DNA from: Thermoplasmata archaeon
Lineage (GTDB): Archaea; Thermoplasmatota; Thermoplasmata; Thermoplasmatales; Thermoplasmataceae
Reading direction: 5' to 3'
Assembly: GCA_021826835.1 (NCBI GenBank)
Contig: JAKAYH010000102.1
Span: 1 to 7,507 of the forward strand
Length of the DNA: 7,507 bases
This document shows, one piece after another, positions 1-7,081 of this stretch. The notes below the pieces were generated by a model. It saw nothing but the letters and a program-made list of their open reading frames with translations, was not told the DNA's origin and searched no databases. The position numbers and the translations under genes are program-made. How positions within the stretch are numbered: the first letter of the stretch is position 1; the number at the start of each line of letters is the position of its first letter.

Positions 1-1
1 T

Positions 2-607
2 GAATATTCAGCCTCTGCTGGGGGGACTGCAATGATCCTTGGGAATGAAGGCGTGATTGCAGAAATAAATCATACCCTTTCTGTTACATCTGATACCCCG
101 GATTTCTGGAGAAGAGAAGGTGAGCCGTACCCTACGCACGGAGAACGTTTCACTGGTGAACCCGCTTATTTTAAGCATACGGTATCTGCTTCAAAAATGA
201 TCATGGAAAAGGTCGGAATGAAACCCCAAGACTATGACTATGCTGTATTCCACCAACCCAACGGGAAATTCCCTACCAGGGCTGCGAAGTTACTTGGCTT
301 TACGGAGAAGCAATATAAGGAAGGTTTGTTAACTCCGTTTATCGGCAATACATATTCAGGCTCCATGATGACAGGCTTATCAGCAATTCTTGATATTGCG
401 GAGCCAGGCAACAGAATACTAGCGGTTTCTTTTGGATCGGGTGCGGGGTCAGACGCCTTCGATATTACCGTTACAGATGAAATCAAGAACATGGACAGGG
501 GATCAGCGCCGACCATAAAGAAGATGCTTGCAGATGTAACATGGCTTGATTATGCGGTTTATGCAAAATTCAAAAAGAAAATAATATTTGGTGATGCAAT
601 TGAGTAA
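2..607 (+). CDS. Hydroxymethylglutaryl-CoA synthase, archaeal type (3' part; 5' end outside window)
   Basis: The reading frame is open from the window edge, so this is the C-terminal 201 residues of a protein that is normally about 350 residues in archaea. HMG-CoA synthase condenses acetyl-CoA with acetoacetyl-CoA to HMG-CoA, the committed carbon-carbon step of the mevalonate pathway that makes archaeal isoprenoid lipids; it is cytosolic. Visible family signatures are [10 protein letters not shown] at the edge, [28 protein letters not shown] (codon 251-253 is the likely active-site His), [12 protein letters not shown] and [11 protein letters not shown]. The catalytic Cys lies upstream of the window and cannot be checked. 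It ends in TAA at 605-607, inside the start region of the thiolase gene, so the two are probably translationally coupled. An ATG at 32 is internal and not the start. The visible half shows no damage. The family call is firm; the paralogous KASIII fold is the only realistic alternative and fits the motifs less well. Confidence 0.93.
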   Translation, partial: EYSASAGGTAMILGNEGVIAEINHTLSVTSDTPDFWRREGEPYPTHGERFTGEPAYFKHTVSASKMIMEKVGMKPQDYDYAVFHQPNGKFPTRAAKLLGFTEKQYKEGLLTPFIGNTYSGSMMTGLSAILDIAEPGNRILAVSFGSGAGSDAFDITVTDEIKNMDRGSAPTIKKMLADVTWLDYAVYAKFKKKIIFGDAIE

Positions 608-1766
608 TGATGTTTTTATAATTGGAACAGGAGAATCAAAATATGGAGAATTGTGGGAAAGATCGTTGAGAGAGATATCTGTGGAGGCTGGCCTTAAAGC
701 CATTGAGAGCTCAGGAATAAGAACAAAGGATCTTGATGCAATATATATGGGAAACAGTCTTTCAGGAATGATTAGCGGGCAGGAAAATATAGGGGCTTTA
801 ATGTCAGATTATGCTGGAATTGCTGACGAAGATGTACCAACATTGAGAATTGAAGCATCAACAGCATCTGGAGCAGCAGCCGTATATGAAGCCTATCTTT
901 CCATTAAATCAGGTGAATATGACCTTGTCATGGTTGGTGGTGTGGAAAAAATGACTGAACTTTACGGAAACGAGATGATAGATATCAGTTCATCTATATT
1001 GGATAGGGAATGGGAAGCGTTTTTCGGAGGCACTCCAGCTGCAATGGCTGCGCTTTCTGCAAGGAAGTATATGAAGGATTTCGGTGTGGGAAAGGATGTT
1101 ATGTCGGCTATTTCTGTTAATGACCATAAAAATGCATCCATGAATCCAACTGCACACTTTTCCAATATAATCACAATGGAACAGGCAATAAATTCGACAC
1201 CTGTTGCAGAACCTCTAAATCTAATGGATTGCGCACCACAGAGTGATGGAGCCTCCAGCATAATACTTGCGTCTGAGGAATTTGTAAAAAGGGAAAAGAA
1301 AGAAGGTGTAAAAATAGCAGGCAGTGGAATTTCTCAGGAATATTTTGCTCTTCACAGCAGAGATTCACTATATTCAATGAAATCCACGGTTAGTGCTTCG
1401 AGGAAGGCCCTTCAAAAAGCGAAGGTTGGTCTTAATGATATATCCTTTGCCGAAATCCACGATTCCTTTAGTATATACGGGGTGATGGCGTTGGAAGACA
1501 TTGGTTTTGCAGAGAGGGGAAAGGCAAAGGATCTGGTGTTTTCCGATATTGGTCTAAAGGGGAGAATACCAATAAATCCATCAGGAGGTTTGAAGGCAAA
1601 GGGGTTCCCATACGGAGCAAGTGGTGTTGGGCAGTTTGTTGAAGGATACCTGCAGATTATGGGAAAAGCCGGTAAGAGACAAGTTGAAAATGCAAAGTAT
1701 GGTCTCCTGCACAGCGTGGCTGGAACAGGTTCAACCTCAATAGTCCATATATTAGGTGGTGAGTAA
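594..1766 (+). CDS. Thiolase-family protein (acetoacetyl-CoA thiolase homologue) lacking the catalytic Cys and GHP His
   Basis: This is a full-length archaeal SCP2-type thiolase homologue of 390 residues from ATG 594. Family landmarks are the N-terminal VFIIGTG, VGGVEKM, the [10 protein letters not shown] segment, EIHDSFS with His289, [10 protein letters not shown], and [11 protein letters not shown] near the end. In its usual archaeal role the enzyme makes acetoacetyl-CoA and passes it to HMG-CoA synthase, with a DUF35 protein bridging the two; the gene order here is exactly that set. The key oddity is that the nucleophile motif, normally like EAACASG, reads EASTASG (Thr90, codon 861-863), and the GHP motif reads GFP (Phe338, codon 1605-1607). 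Two catalytic residues are thus replaced in an otherwise intact frame. The protein could be a structural partner or a changed enzyme rather than a standard thiolase. The start is uncertain: ATG 594 has no clear upstream SD, whereas TTG 600 is preceded by GGTGAT with a 4-nt spacer and would give [11 protein letters not shown]. The gene overlaps HMG-CoA synthase by 8-14 nt. Confidence 0.9.
   Translation: MQLSNDVFIIGTGESKYGELWERSLREISVEAGLKAIESSGIRTKDLDAIYMGNSLSGMISGQENIGALMSDYAGIADEDVPTLRIEASTASGAAAVYEAYLSIKSGEYDLVMVGGVEKMTELYGNEMIDISSSILDREWEAFFGGTPAAMAALSARKYMKDFGVGKDVMSAISVNDHKNASMNPTAHFSNIITMEQAINSTPVAEPLNLMDCAPQSDGASSIILASEEFVKREKKEGVKIAGSGISQEYFALHSRDSLYSMKSTVSASRKALQKAKVGLNDISFAEIHDSFSIYGVMALEDIGFAERGKAKDLVFSDIGLKGRIPINPSGGLKAKGFPYGASGVGQFVEGYLQIMGKAGKRQVENAKYGLLHSVAGTGSTSIVHILGGE
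1755..1763 (+). promoter_or_regulatory. Strong Shine-Dalgarno site for the DUF35 gene
   Basis: GGTGGTGAG lies at the 3' end of the thiolase gene, 4 nt before ATG 1768. It pairs well with the anti-SD at the 16S 3' end seen in this same window (AUCACCUCC), and it decides the start of the DUF35 gene. Confidence 0.75.
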
Positions 1767-1767
1767 A

Positions 1768-2172
1768 ATGGGAGAACTTTCGAGAATGTGGAGAGAAACA
1801 GATCATAGATACAGAATGGTCGGGGAAAAATGCGGTAATTTCGGCAAATTATATTTCCCGCCGAGAGACATATGTCCAACATGCCACAGGGATTCCATAG
1901 GTAAAATGGAGGATATTGAAATGAGCGGAAAGGGTGAGGTTGTCTCCTTAACCATTGTGCATGATGTACCTCCCGCGTTCACAAGACAGAGACCCTATAT
2001 TCTTGCGATAATCAAACTCGAAGATGGTCCCTCCATGACCGGACAGATTGTTGACACCTTACCATCAGATATTGATATAGGAACAAAGGTCAGATCTGTT
2101 TTCAGAAAAATTTCAGAAGATGGGCATAGTGGAGTTATACATTACGGATACAAATTTGTAAGGGATGCCTAA
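1768..2172 (+). CDS. DUF35 zinc-ribbon/OB-fold protein, partner of thiolase and HMG-CoA synthase
   Basis: This 134-residue protein has the DUF35 layout: an N-terminal helix, a rubredoxin-like zinc ribbon (about residues 20-42), and an OB fold (about 52-134) containing GKGEVVSLTIVHD, RPYILAIIKLED and the terminal HYGYKFVRDA. In archaea the DUF35 protein bridges thiolase and HMG-CoA synthase and contributes to a shared CoA channel. The ribbon reads KCGNFGKLYFPPR then CPTC: Cys22, Cys36 and Cys39 are present, but the position normally occupied by the second Cys of the first knuckle is Phe25 (codon 1840-1842). Zinc binding may be lost or use another ligand. ATG 1768 is chosen because GGTGGTGAG at 1755-1763, complementary to the 16S tail, lies 4 nt upstream. 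The in-frame GTG codons at 1756 and 1759 fall inside that SD. The thiolase stop is 1 nt upstream, so the genes are one operon. Confidence 0.9.
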   Translation: MGELSRMWRETDHRYRMVGEKCGNFGKLYFPPRDICPTCHRDSIGKMEDIEMSGKGEVVSLTIVHDVPPAFTRQRPYILAIIKLEDGPSMTGQIVDTLPSDIDIGTKVRSVFRKISEDGHSGVIHYGYKFVRDA

Positions 2173-2187
2173 ATCCCTTCGTTTTTT
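2160..2187 (+). terminator. Hairpin plus T6 terminator at the end of the mevalonate gene cluster
   Basis: AAGGGAT (2160-2166) and ATCCCTT (2173-2179) form a perfect 7-bp stem around a 6-nt loop, and TTTTTT follows at 2182-2187. The TAA stop codon of the DUF35 gene lies in the loop, so the hairpin is built partly from the last codons. Archaeal termination depends mainly on the T-run; the role of the stem is inference. The minus-strand peroxiredoxin stop falls in the T-run, so the two convergent genes are only 13 bp apart. Confidence 0.55.
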
Positions 2188-2647
2188 ATTTAAGAAGTTT
2201 TAGTTCATTAATTTTTTCCATTACCTCAGTGGCATGGTTCTTTGGACTTACCTTTTCATATACATAGGCTATTTTTCCATCTCCATCGATAATGTATGTA
2301 ATTCTCTTGGCAGTGCCAAACATACCGCTCGCCTTATATGCGCTGGTTATTTTCTTGCTGTCATCTACAACCAGAGGGAAGTTGAGATTGAATTTTTCCT
2401 GGAATTTCTTATGCGATTTCTGATTGTCCACACTCACACCAAGTACCTTTATCCCCTTTCCCTTAAGGCTGTCAAAGTTATCCCTGAAGTTGCATGCCTC
2501 TGCTGTGCATCCCGGGGTATTGTCCTTTGGATAGAAGTATAATACCACAGGGCTTCCTCTGAAATCCGATAGCTTTATCTTGTTACCTTCCTGATCCATG
2601 GATTCAAAATCTGGTGCCTGTTCTCCAACTTTTAGATATTCTTCCAT
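2186..2647 (-). CDS. bcp: Thioredoxin-dependent peroxiredoxin, Bcp/PrxQ type
   Basis: This is a complete 153-residue peroxiredoxin, the usual length for the Bcp/PrxQ branch. It reduces hydrogen peroxide and organic peroxides in the cytosol, taking electrons from thioredoxin-like partners. The active-site motif PKDNTPGCTAEAC carries the peroxidatic Cys47 and, five residues on, the resolving Cys52, which marks the atypical two-Cys PrxQ type. Thr44 and the Pro before the Cys are in place, and a supporting Arg is present in GTAKRITYIID. No signal peptide or membrane segment is seen. The gene stands alone, convergent with the upstream plus-strand unit, and has its own TATA-like box about 24 nt before the ATG, suggesting a leaderless or nearly leaderless transcript. 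A redox or peroxide response is plausible for an aerobic archaeon, but no operator is visible. Confidence 0.95.
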   Translation of the reverse strand: MEEYLKVGEQAPDFESMDQEGNKIKLSDFRGSPVVLYFYPKDNTPGCTAEACNFRDNFDSLKGKGIKVLGVSVDNQKSHKKFQEKFNLNFPLVVDDSKKITSAYKASGMFGTAKRITYIIDGDGKIAYVYEKVSPKNHATEVMEKINELKLLK

Positions 2648-2670
2648 AATATTGTAATGTGTGTTTACAA

Positions 2671-2680
2671 ATAAATATTT
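2671..2680 (-). promoter_or_regulatory. TATA-like box for the peroxiredoxin gene
   Basis: Read on the minus strand, AAATATTTAT lies 24 to 33 nt before the ATG at 2647. That spacing would place the transcription start at or next to the start codon, and no SD is seen before this ATG, so a leaderless mRNA is likely. The call rests on position and AT composition only. Confidence 0.45.
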
Positions 2681-2710
2681 GCAATTGAAAATACAAATTA
2701 GTTTATGCCC

Positions 2711-4279
2711 TTAATTCATCTTGAGAGCTATTATCCCATTTTTTTCCAGGTAAACAGAATATTTTCCGCTGGATTCAACTCTTTGAATAAATTTCTCCAT
2801 TGATGTACCCACGCTGTCATTTTGATAATAAAACTGGCTGAATTCATCTGCTATAATGTATGTAAAATTCCGTGAATATAAATTAGAAAGGTTTCCAACA
2901 GATGTATATGAATATAACAAGTAGGCATTTGGAAACGCATCAAATTCAGGGTAGAGATTGTTTTGTGTCAAGAGACATGAACTTGATGAGATATTTCCAC
3001 GCAACTCAAAAATAGCTTCAGAAGTCATATTATAATGGAAATTGTAAATAGATGGTAAAACCTGAGCAGAAGCTGCTGCGGAAGAACTACCTATGGCCAG
3101 AGATGATATGGTATGTCCTTCTGGTGAATAAAATCCAATTCCACCCCCCAATATAATGGCTGTTATTATCATACCAGTGGCAATCTTCCTTGTCATTATC
3201 TGAATCTTTTTATTGGTAAGGTTTTGCCTTTTATTCATATTGGCAAGTCCCACAAAAGATGCGCTAAATACAACTGGTGATAGCATTGCTGTATATTGGA
3301 AACCTGGGACAAAATATGGTACGTTTAAAGAAAAGAATGCGAAGAGGAAATATGGTATTGATGGTAGCATGAGAAGCGGAGAATCAACTGCATAAAAACC
3401 TCCTGATATAATAACAAGCAGGACAAAAGCAAGTTTATACATTGAATATGTTTCTAAACTTTGAAATGAATAGGTTATCCTATAGCGAATATTTAGATAA
3501 TTGAGGAAGGCGTGAAAACTTGTAATATTTCCGTATTGAGTCACACCATAGAAATCTCTTATATTTGTAGCAATGAGAAAATACTCCATTGCAACGGCAA
3601 ATAATATAATATATATTGATAATAGAAAGACTGTTTTTTTCCTGTTTTGTCTCATTTGCGAAAAAAGGCCACGTTTTCCGTATTTGGTGATTCGTGTCGC
3701 TGCAAGGTATAATATGAAAAATAAGATGAATGATGCATGAAGTGATATCATTAAGGCGAGGGAAATTGCCTCTCCAATCGGTTTTTTTGTAACAAAAAAG
3801 TAAAGTGCCCAAGCATAGAAAAAAGGCATCAGGGCCATCAGGTGAAAATCAAAGGCTATGGGCCCTATGGAATATGGTGAAAGTTCATAGCAAAGGATCA
3901 GGAGAAATACATTACTAAATCTACTATTTTTTCCCGAGATCTTCATGTAAGTCAGGTACAGCGGAATTGCTGTGAAAGTTATGAATAGACTCTGTATCAC
4001 CAGAAGGGTGGCGTTATGCGGAAAAATCCAGAAGAAGAAAGCCAGAACGTAAATGAATGGAGAAAAATGCGTGCCAAAGAAACTTCCGTTAAGCAGTGTT
4101 GAATAGAAAAAATTTCCATTCAAGTAACCATGAAGTGATGCTCCGTAAATGCCCAGATCAAAACCTGTAGCATTCAGTGTCAAATATTTATAAATAGAGT
4201 AGAAAGAATAAATTACAAAAAAGAACGTCGAAACAATGATAACAAGGATAAATTGCTTTCCTGGTTCTGTGTTTCGCAT
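2711..4279 (-). CDS. DUF2079 multi-spanning membrane protein, possible GT-C-like glycosyltransferase
   Basis: This 522-residue protein has about eleven hydrophobic segments between residues 9 and 385, then a soluble C-terminal domain of about 137 residues. DUF2079 hallmarks visible are GFDLGIYG with Asp41 in the first loop, GTHFSPFIYVLA (His71), and the FDFHLMAL segment at 143-150. The tail also fits the family, with LLTQNNLYPEF and TYIIADEF. DUF2079 proteins resemble GT-C glycosyltransferases, in which an acidic residue in the first extracytoplasmic loop is catalytic; donor and acceptor here are unknown. The tail has five N-x-S/T sequons (N417, N429, N463, N471, N487), so it is probably outside the cell and may be N-glycosylated. 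It is separated by 35 bp from the upstream PUA gene and has its own TATA-like box, so it is probably a separate transcript. The family call is good; enzymatic function is inferred. Confidence 0.8.
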   Translation of the reverse strand: MRNTEPGKQFILVIIVSTFFFVIYSFYSIYKYLTLNATGFDLGIYGASLHGYLNGNFFYSTLLNGSFFGTHFSPFIYVLAFFFWIFPHNATLLVIQSLFITFTAIPLYLTYMKISGKNSRFSNVFLLILCYELSPYSIGPIAFDFHLMALMPFFYAWALYFFVTKKPIGEAISLALMISLHASFILFFILYLAATRITKYGKRGLFSQMRQNRKKTVFLLSIYIILFAVAMEYFLIATNIRDFYGVTQYGNITSFHAFLNYLNIRYRITYSFQSLETYSMYKLAFVLLVIISGGFYAVDSPLLMLPSIPYFLFAFFSLNVPYFVPGFQYTAMLSPVVFSASFVGLANMNKRQNLTNKKIQIMTRKIATGMIITAIILGGGIGFYSPEGHTISSLAIGSSSAAASAQVLPSIYNFHYNMTSEAIFELRGNISSSSCLLTQNNLYPEFDAFPNAYLLYSYTSVGNLSNLYSRNFTYIIADEFSQFYYQNDSVGTSMEKFIQRVESSGKYSVYLEKNGIIALKMN

Positions 4280-4297
4280 TGGGTGCGATCTTAACCA

Positions 4298-4309
4298 TAT
4301 ATTTAAAAT
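4298..4309 (-). promoter_or_regulatory. TATA-like box for the DUF2079 gene
   Basis: On the minus strand, ATTTTAAATATA lies about 19-30 nt before ATG 4279, inside the 35-bp gap after the PUA gene. Again no SD precedes the ATG, consistent with a leaderless start. The surrounding gap is AT-rich throughout, which weakens the call. Confidence 0.4.
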
Positions 4310-4314
4310 ATTAA

Positions 4315-4770
4315 TTAAATGCTCTCCTGTCCTCCCCGGAGAAGTATTTCTGCTGCGGGGCCTTTTCTTGTCTCCATGATTTTAATTGCATCCAATGAGG
4401 CTTTTCCTACGGCCACATATTTACCGTCCAATCCCCTTATGAAAACTGTGTCATCCATCTTGATTTCCATATCCATTTCGACAATTCCCTGCGCAAAAAG
4501 TTTTGCCCCTCCGAGGATTCTTGGAACGGCACCATTGTCAATGGTAATATTCTTGAATCCTGGTTTGATTGCATCGAGAAGTTCAACCGTTGGATAAAAT
4601 TCTGGGGATTCGAGAGCTATGGGTATTTTTCCTATGTAGTATAATTTTTTTCCCTTTTTTTCTTCGACCTCAATCTGATTTTGGGTTATGAATGGTGCAT
4701 CAAGACCAATATCTTTCAATCTGGCGTAAAGTTCTTTTAGTTCCTTCTTTGAGACCATATGCCTGGACAT
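4315..4770 (-). CDS. PUA-domain RNA-binding protein, archaeal MCT-1/Tma20-like
   Basis: This 151-residue protein has an N-terminal pre-PUA domain (about 1-70) and a C-terminal PUA domain (about 74-149). The PUA signature is clear in TIDNGAVPRILGGAKLFAQGI, followed by a D-x-V-x-I-R strand, KYVAVGKASLD, and a closing KGPAAEILLRGG. This architecture matches the stand-alone archaeal PUA proteins related to eukaryotic MCT-1/Tma20, which act with the ribosome in translation; the exact archaeal role is not settled. It has no catalytic domain, so it is not a pseudouridine synthase or an archaeosine enzyme by itself. ATG 4770 is supported by GGTGA on the minus strand 6 nt upstream. That SD is embedded in the last codons of the preceding gene, whose stop is 1 nt away. 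It is the last gene of the secE-spt5 operon. Confidence 0.87.
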   Translation of the reverse strand: MSRHMVSKKELKELYARLKDIGLDAPFITQNQIEVEEKKGKKLYYIGKIPIALESPEFYPTVELLDAIKPGFKNITIDNGAVPRILGGAKLFAQGIVEMDMEIKMDDTVFIRGLDGKYVAVGKASLDAIKIMETRKGPAAEILLRGGQESI

Positions 4771-4771
4771 A

Positions 4772-6184
4772 TCATTTCACCATTGCAGACATACTACTAA
4801 AATTCTCATTTAAATTCTCCTCTGGGCATTTTATAAGAAGTTTAATGCTCTCCTCCATTTTTTTGCCTTTATCTCTAATATCCTCACTGAATTTCCATTT
4901 GACCTGTTCTCCCCCATCATCTATGAGGTATAATGCAAAGAGTATAGCTTCCTGAATGTCGCTTTTCTTCTTTGTCCTGTCGCCAAGTTTTATTGCCTCG
5001 CTTATTCCGCGTATTCTGGCCTCTGCAACAACCTCCTTCAAAAATTCAGAATCCGGAGACCATGGCTTCATATCCAGATTTTCCTTGATTTCATCATGTC
5101 TGATCCTCTCCCTCATGGCCTGTATTTGTTCAAGTGGGTTTCCCTTTAATAAGGCAACGTCAGATTTATCAAGCCCTTCAAATAATCCTGATAATATTCT
5201 AAATGAATATTTGGGCCACAGTATTTCCAGAAGTTTTCTTGAACTGGGCTCATCCAGATATATTCCACCATAATCCTGAATAACACTACTTATAACATTT
5301 GTAAGATCAGAATCGATTTCATTCTTTTCAATAAACTCATTCCTGTCGTTGAATTCCGTTTCACCTATTATTAATGCTCCTGAGTCTGTGGCACTTTTAA
5401 TCCTCTGAGAATTGATCTTTTCAATAAAGTCTCTGTCTGTTAAGGAACCTGCCAGATATCCGTTAAACAATTCGTTTTCGCCCTTACTTTTCCATTTTTC
5501 GAGATAACCTGATGAAAAGCTGAAATCTCTTGAAATATCCGCGGATATGAAATGCTTTGCAAGCAAAGAAACAGTGTTCTTTCTGGAACTGGAGTTAATT
5601 CTTATTATGATACCTGAGAAATGCATGACATCTATGTATTTTCCTTCTCCGGATATTTGAAGGACAGAACCTTTTTCAGTATATTCGACCCCATTTTCGT
5701 TTAAAACGTCCTTGAAAAATTCTATACCCGGCCCTATCCCTTTGCAGGATGCTGTATAATAATTCCTGCTTGTGTAAATCTTGATATTTCCTCTCTTCAT
5801 AAGCTTTGAAAATGCCAGAGCCCTCCAAAGTTCATTATCATAATTCTGGATTCCGCCAAGAACTATTGGATCTGTGTCTCCCCGCTTAACATAGTTCAGA
5901 CTTCCCAACGGTGTTTTTATCACGCCGGTTAAGGGTAGCTTTTCTGTTTCAAGGACTTTTTCAGTTTCGGAAAGTCCCCTTAAAAACTCGTCATTTGATC
6001 TTGCAAACTTATCAAAGTTACCCGATTTATGAGCCTTAATAACCTTCTTTCTGTATTTTTCAAAGGGGCAGGAAAATCCCTTCGAGTTACATTCAGGGAT
6101 TATCATTTCCGGGTTTTCAAAAAGCTTTTTTATTTTAGCGACAAACTTTGCCTGACTTTCTTTTGATTCAGCCTTCAGTCTCAT
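4772..6184 (-). CDS. Unrecognised 470-residue archaeal protein in the secE-spt5 operon
   Basis: I do not recognise this protein with confidence. It is cytosolic-looking, with no signal peptide and no membrane segment, and is rich in Lys and Glu. Residues 1-85 are helical and hold a Cys pair in ECNSKGFSCPF (Cys32 and Cys39), followed by KAHKSGNFDKF. Residues 86-200 look alpha/beta, with LGGIQNYDNELWRAL and SCKGIGPGIEFF. The C-terminal third (about 300-455) appears mostly helical, with a charged segment RERIRHDEIKENL. Only four Cys are present (32, 39, 147, 453). A vague resemblance to the archaeal DUF530 family comes to mind from the Cys-x6-Cys-Pro-Phe segment, but this is recollection only. 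ATG 6184 overlaps the spt5 stop as ATGA, and a GGGAAAG lies just upstream, so translation is coupled to Spt5. The context suggests a role in transcription, translation or RNA handling. Confidence 0.85.
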   Translation of the reverse strand: MRLKAESKESQAKFVAKIKKLFENPEMIIPECNSKGFSCPFEKYRKKVIKAHKSGNFDKFARSNDEFLRGLSETEKVLETEKLPLTGVIKTPLGSLNYVKRGDTDPIVLGGIQNYDNELWRALAFSKLMKRGNIKIYTSRNYYTASCKGIGPGIEFFKDVLNENGVEYTEKGSVLQISGEGKYIDVMHFSGIIIRINSSSRKNTVSLLAKHFISADISRDFSFSSGYLEKWKSKGENELFNGYLAGSLTDRDFIEKINSQRIKSATDSGALIIGETEFNDRNEFIEKNEIDSDLTNVISSVIQDYGGIYLDEPSSRKLLEILWPKYSFRILSGLFEGLDKSDVALLKGNPLEQIQAMRERIRHDEIKENLDMKPWSPDSEFLKEVVAEARIRGISEAIKLGDRTKKKSDIQEAILFALYLIDDGGEQVKWKFSEDIRDKGKKMEESIKLLIKCPEENLNENFSSMSAMVK

Positions 6185-7065
6185 TTCTTTCCCGATTCTA
6201 GAACTCGTATGGCTTCAGCTCTTACGGTTACCGGAATTGGAACCATTGATTCTATTAGTTGGACTGTTACCTCTTCCTTACCAGAATCTATGGACATGAT
6301 TTTGGCTTTTTCTCCCTTAAATGGCCCATCGATTAATTCAACGAATGAACCAAGTTCCAGTCCTGTTACAGCTGGTTTTGGAATCAGATAGTGGGCTATT
6401 TCCTCTATGTCTATGCTACCTTCAGCCAGACCTTTAAAACCTCTTATTCCCCTTGATATGTATGAAATTCGATCTGGATGCATTGTTTCCACGAACAGAT
6501 AACCCTTAACTTCATATGGTGACATAATTGCCATTATCTCTCTCCTAGCATCAGGGTTTGTTGATAGTCTCTCTTCCAAGTCCCTTGCATCCCTGTTATC
6601 CATATCCCTGGCAACCTGCAGTTCATTCCCTACGTTTGTTTTGACAACAATAATTGTAGGCTTTAACGTATATTGAAAGTGCCATCGACCGGAATTAATT
6701 CCGTCCTCGGATGCAATGGATAAATTGAGTAATATTGAATCCCCAAAGTATCCTCCCTTTGGAGTTCCAATTTCTAAGTTAATCTTCCTCGGCTGATTTG
6801 AATCAAGTTCAATCTCCTTACTTATTGTCTTTGTCTCACCGGGAAGTATGGGCTCTGCCATATCTTTGCCCTCAATAATGCCTACTTCCCATTCAATGAG
6901 TGGATCTTTTTCCTTAATTTCAGGAGTTAGTTTTATGGAAAATTTTCTCTTCCCCTTTTGGATATTCTTAATAGTGAAAGGTATAACTTCACGTACACCG
7001 CATCCGGTCTCTTTATTGATCTCTTGAATATCAATCCATTTAAATTCATTGGCAGAACTTTCCAT
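6181..7065 (-). CDS. spt5: Transcription elongation factor Spt5 (NusG homologue) with an extra N-terminal domain
   Basis: The C-terminal half is a standard archaeal Spt5. An NGN domain spans about residues 137-228 (TIIVVKTNVGNELQVA, YEVKGYLFVETM, IRGFKGLAEGSIDIEEI), and a KOW domain spans about 238-290 (LGSFVELIDGPFKGEKAKI, EEVTVQLIESMVPIPVTV). With Spt4 it binds the RNA polymerase clamp and raises processivity, and it can link polymerase to the ribosome. The usual archaeal protein is about 150 residues; this one has 294. Residues 1-135 form an added segment that reads as a beta-sandwich, with alternating hydrophobic strands, LPGETKTISKEIEL and KINLEIGTPKGG. No start codon is seen next to the NGN boundary, so this is a true fusion. 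ATG 7065 has GTGAT 5 nt upstream on the minus strand. It lies 16 bp after secE, the classic archaeal neighbour. Confidence 0.93.
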   Translation of the reverse strand: MESSANEFKWIDIQEINKETGCGVREVIPFTIKNIQKGKRKFSIKLTPEIKEKDPLIEWEVGIIEGKDMAEPILPGETKTISKEIELDSNQPRKINLEIGTPKGGYFGDSILLNLSIASEDGINSGRWHFQYTLKPTIIVVKTNVGNELQVARDMDNRDARDLEERLSTNPDARREIMAIMSPYEVKGYLFVETMHPDRISYISRGIRGFKGLAEGSIDIEEIAHYLIPKPAVTGLELGSFVELIDGPFKGEKAKIMSIDSGKEEVTVQLIESMVPIPVTVRAEAIRVLESGKK

Positions 7066-7081
7066 TTGAAATCACTTTTCC

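Noticed and set aside
32..607. ATG at 32 as the start of a short 191-residue gene
   Set aside because: The frame continues upstream to the window edge with conserved HMG-CoA synthase sequence (EYSASAGG), so this Met is internal.
594..1766. Calling the thiolase gene a pseudogene because catalytic residues are missing
   Set aside because: The frame has no stop or shift, all structural motifs are kept, and the downstream gene has a strong SD in its last codons. Selective loss of two active-site residues fits a changed function better than decay.
962..1882. Antisense open frames of 99 and 156 codons on the minus strand within the thiolase and DUF35 genes
   Set aside because: They lie opposite genes with clear family motifs, show no recognisable domain or SD, and have the biased composition of a shadow frame.
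2234..2542. A 102-codon plus-strand frame inside the peroxiredoxin gene
   Set aside because: The opposite strand is an unmistakable PrxQ with both catalytic cysteines; this frame is its shadow.
4772..6184. Annotation as an archaeosine synthase or tRNA-guanine transglycosylase because a PUA gene follows
   Set aside because: None of the expected transglycosylase or archaeosine synthase motifs could be found; adjacency to a PUA protein alone is not enough.
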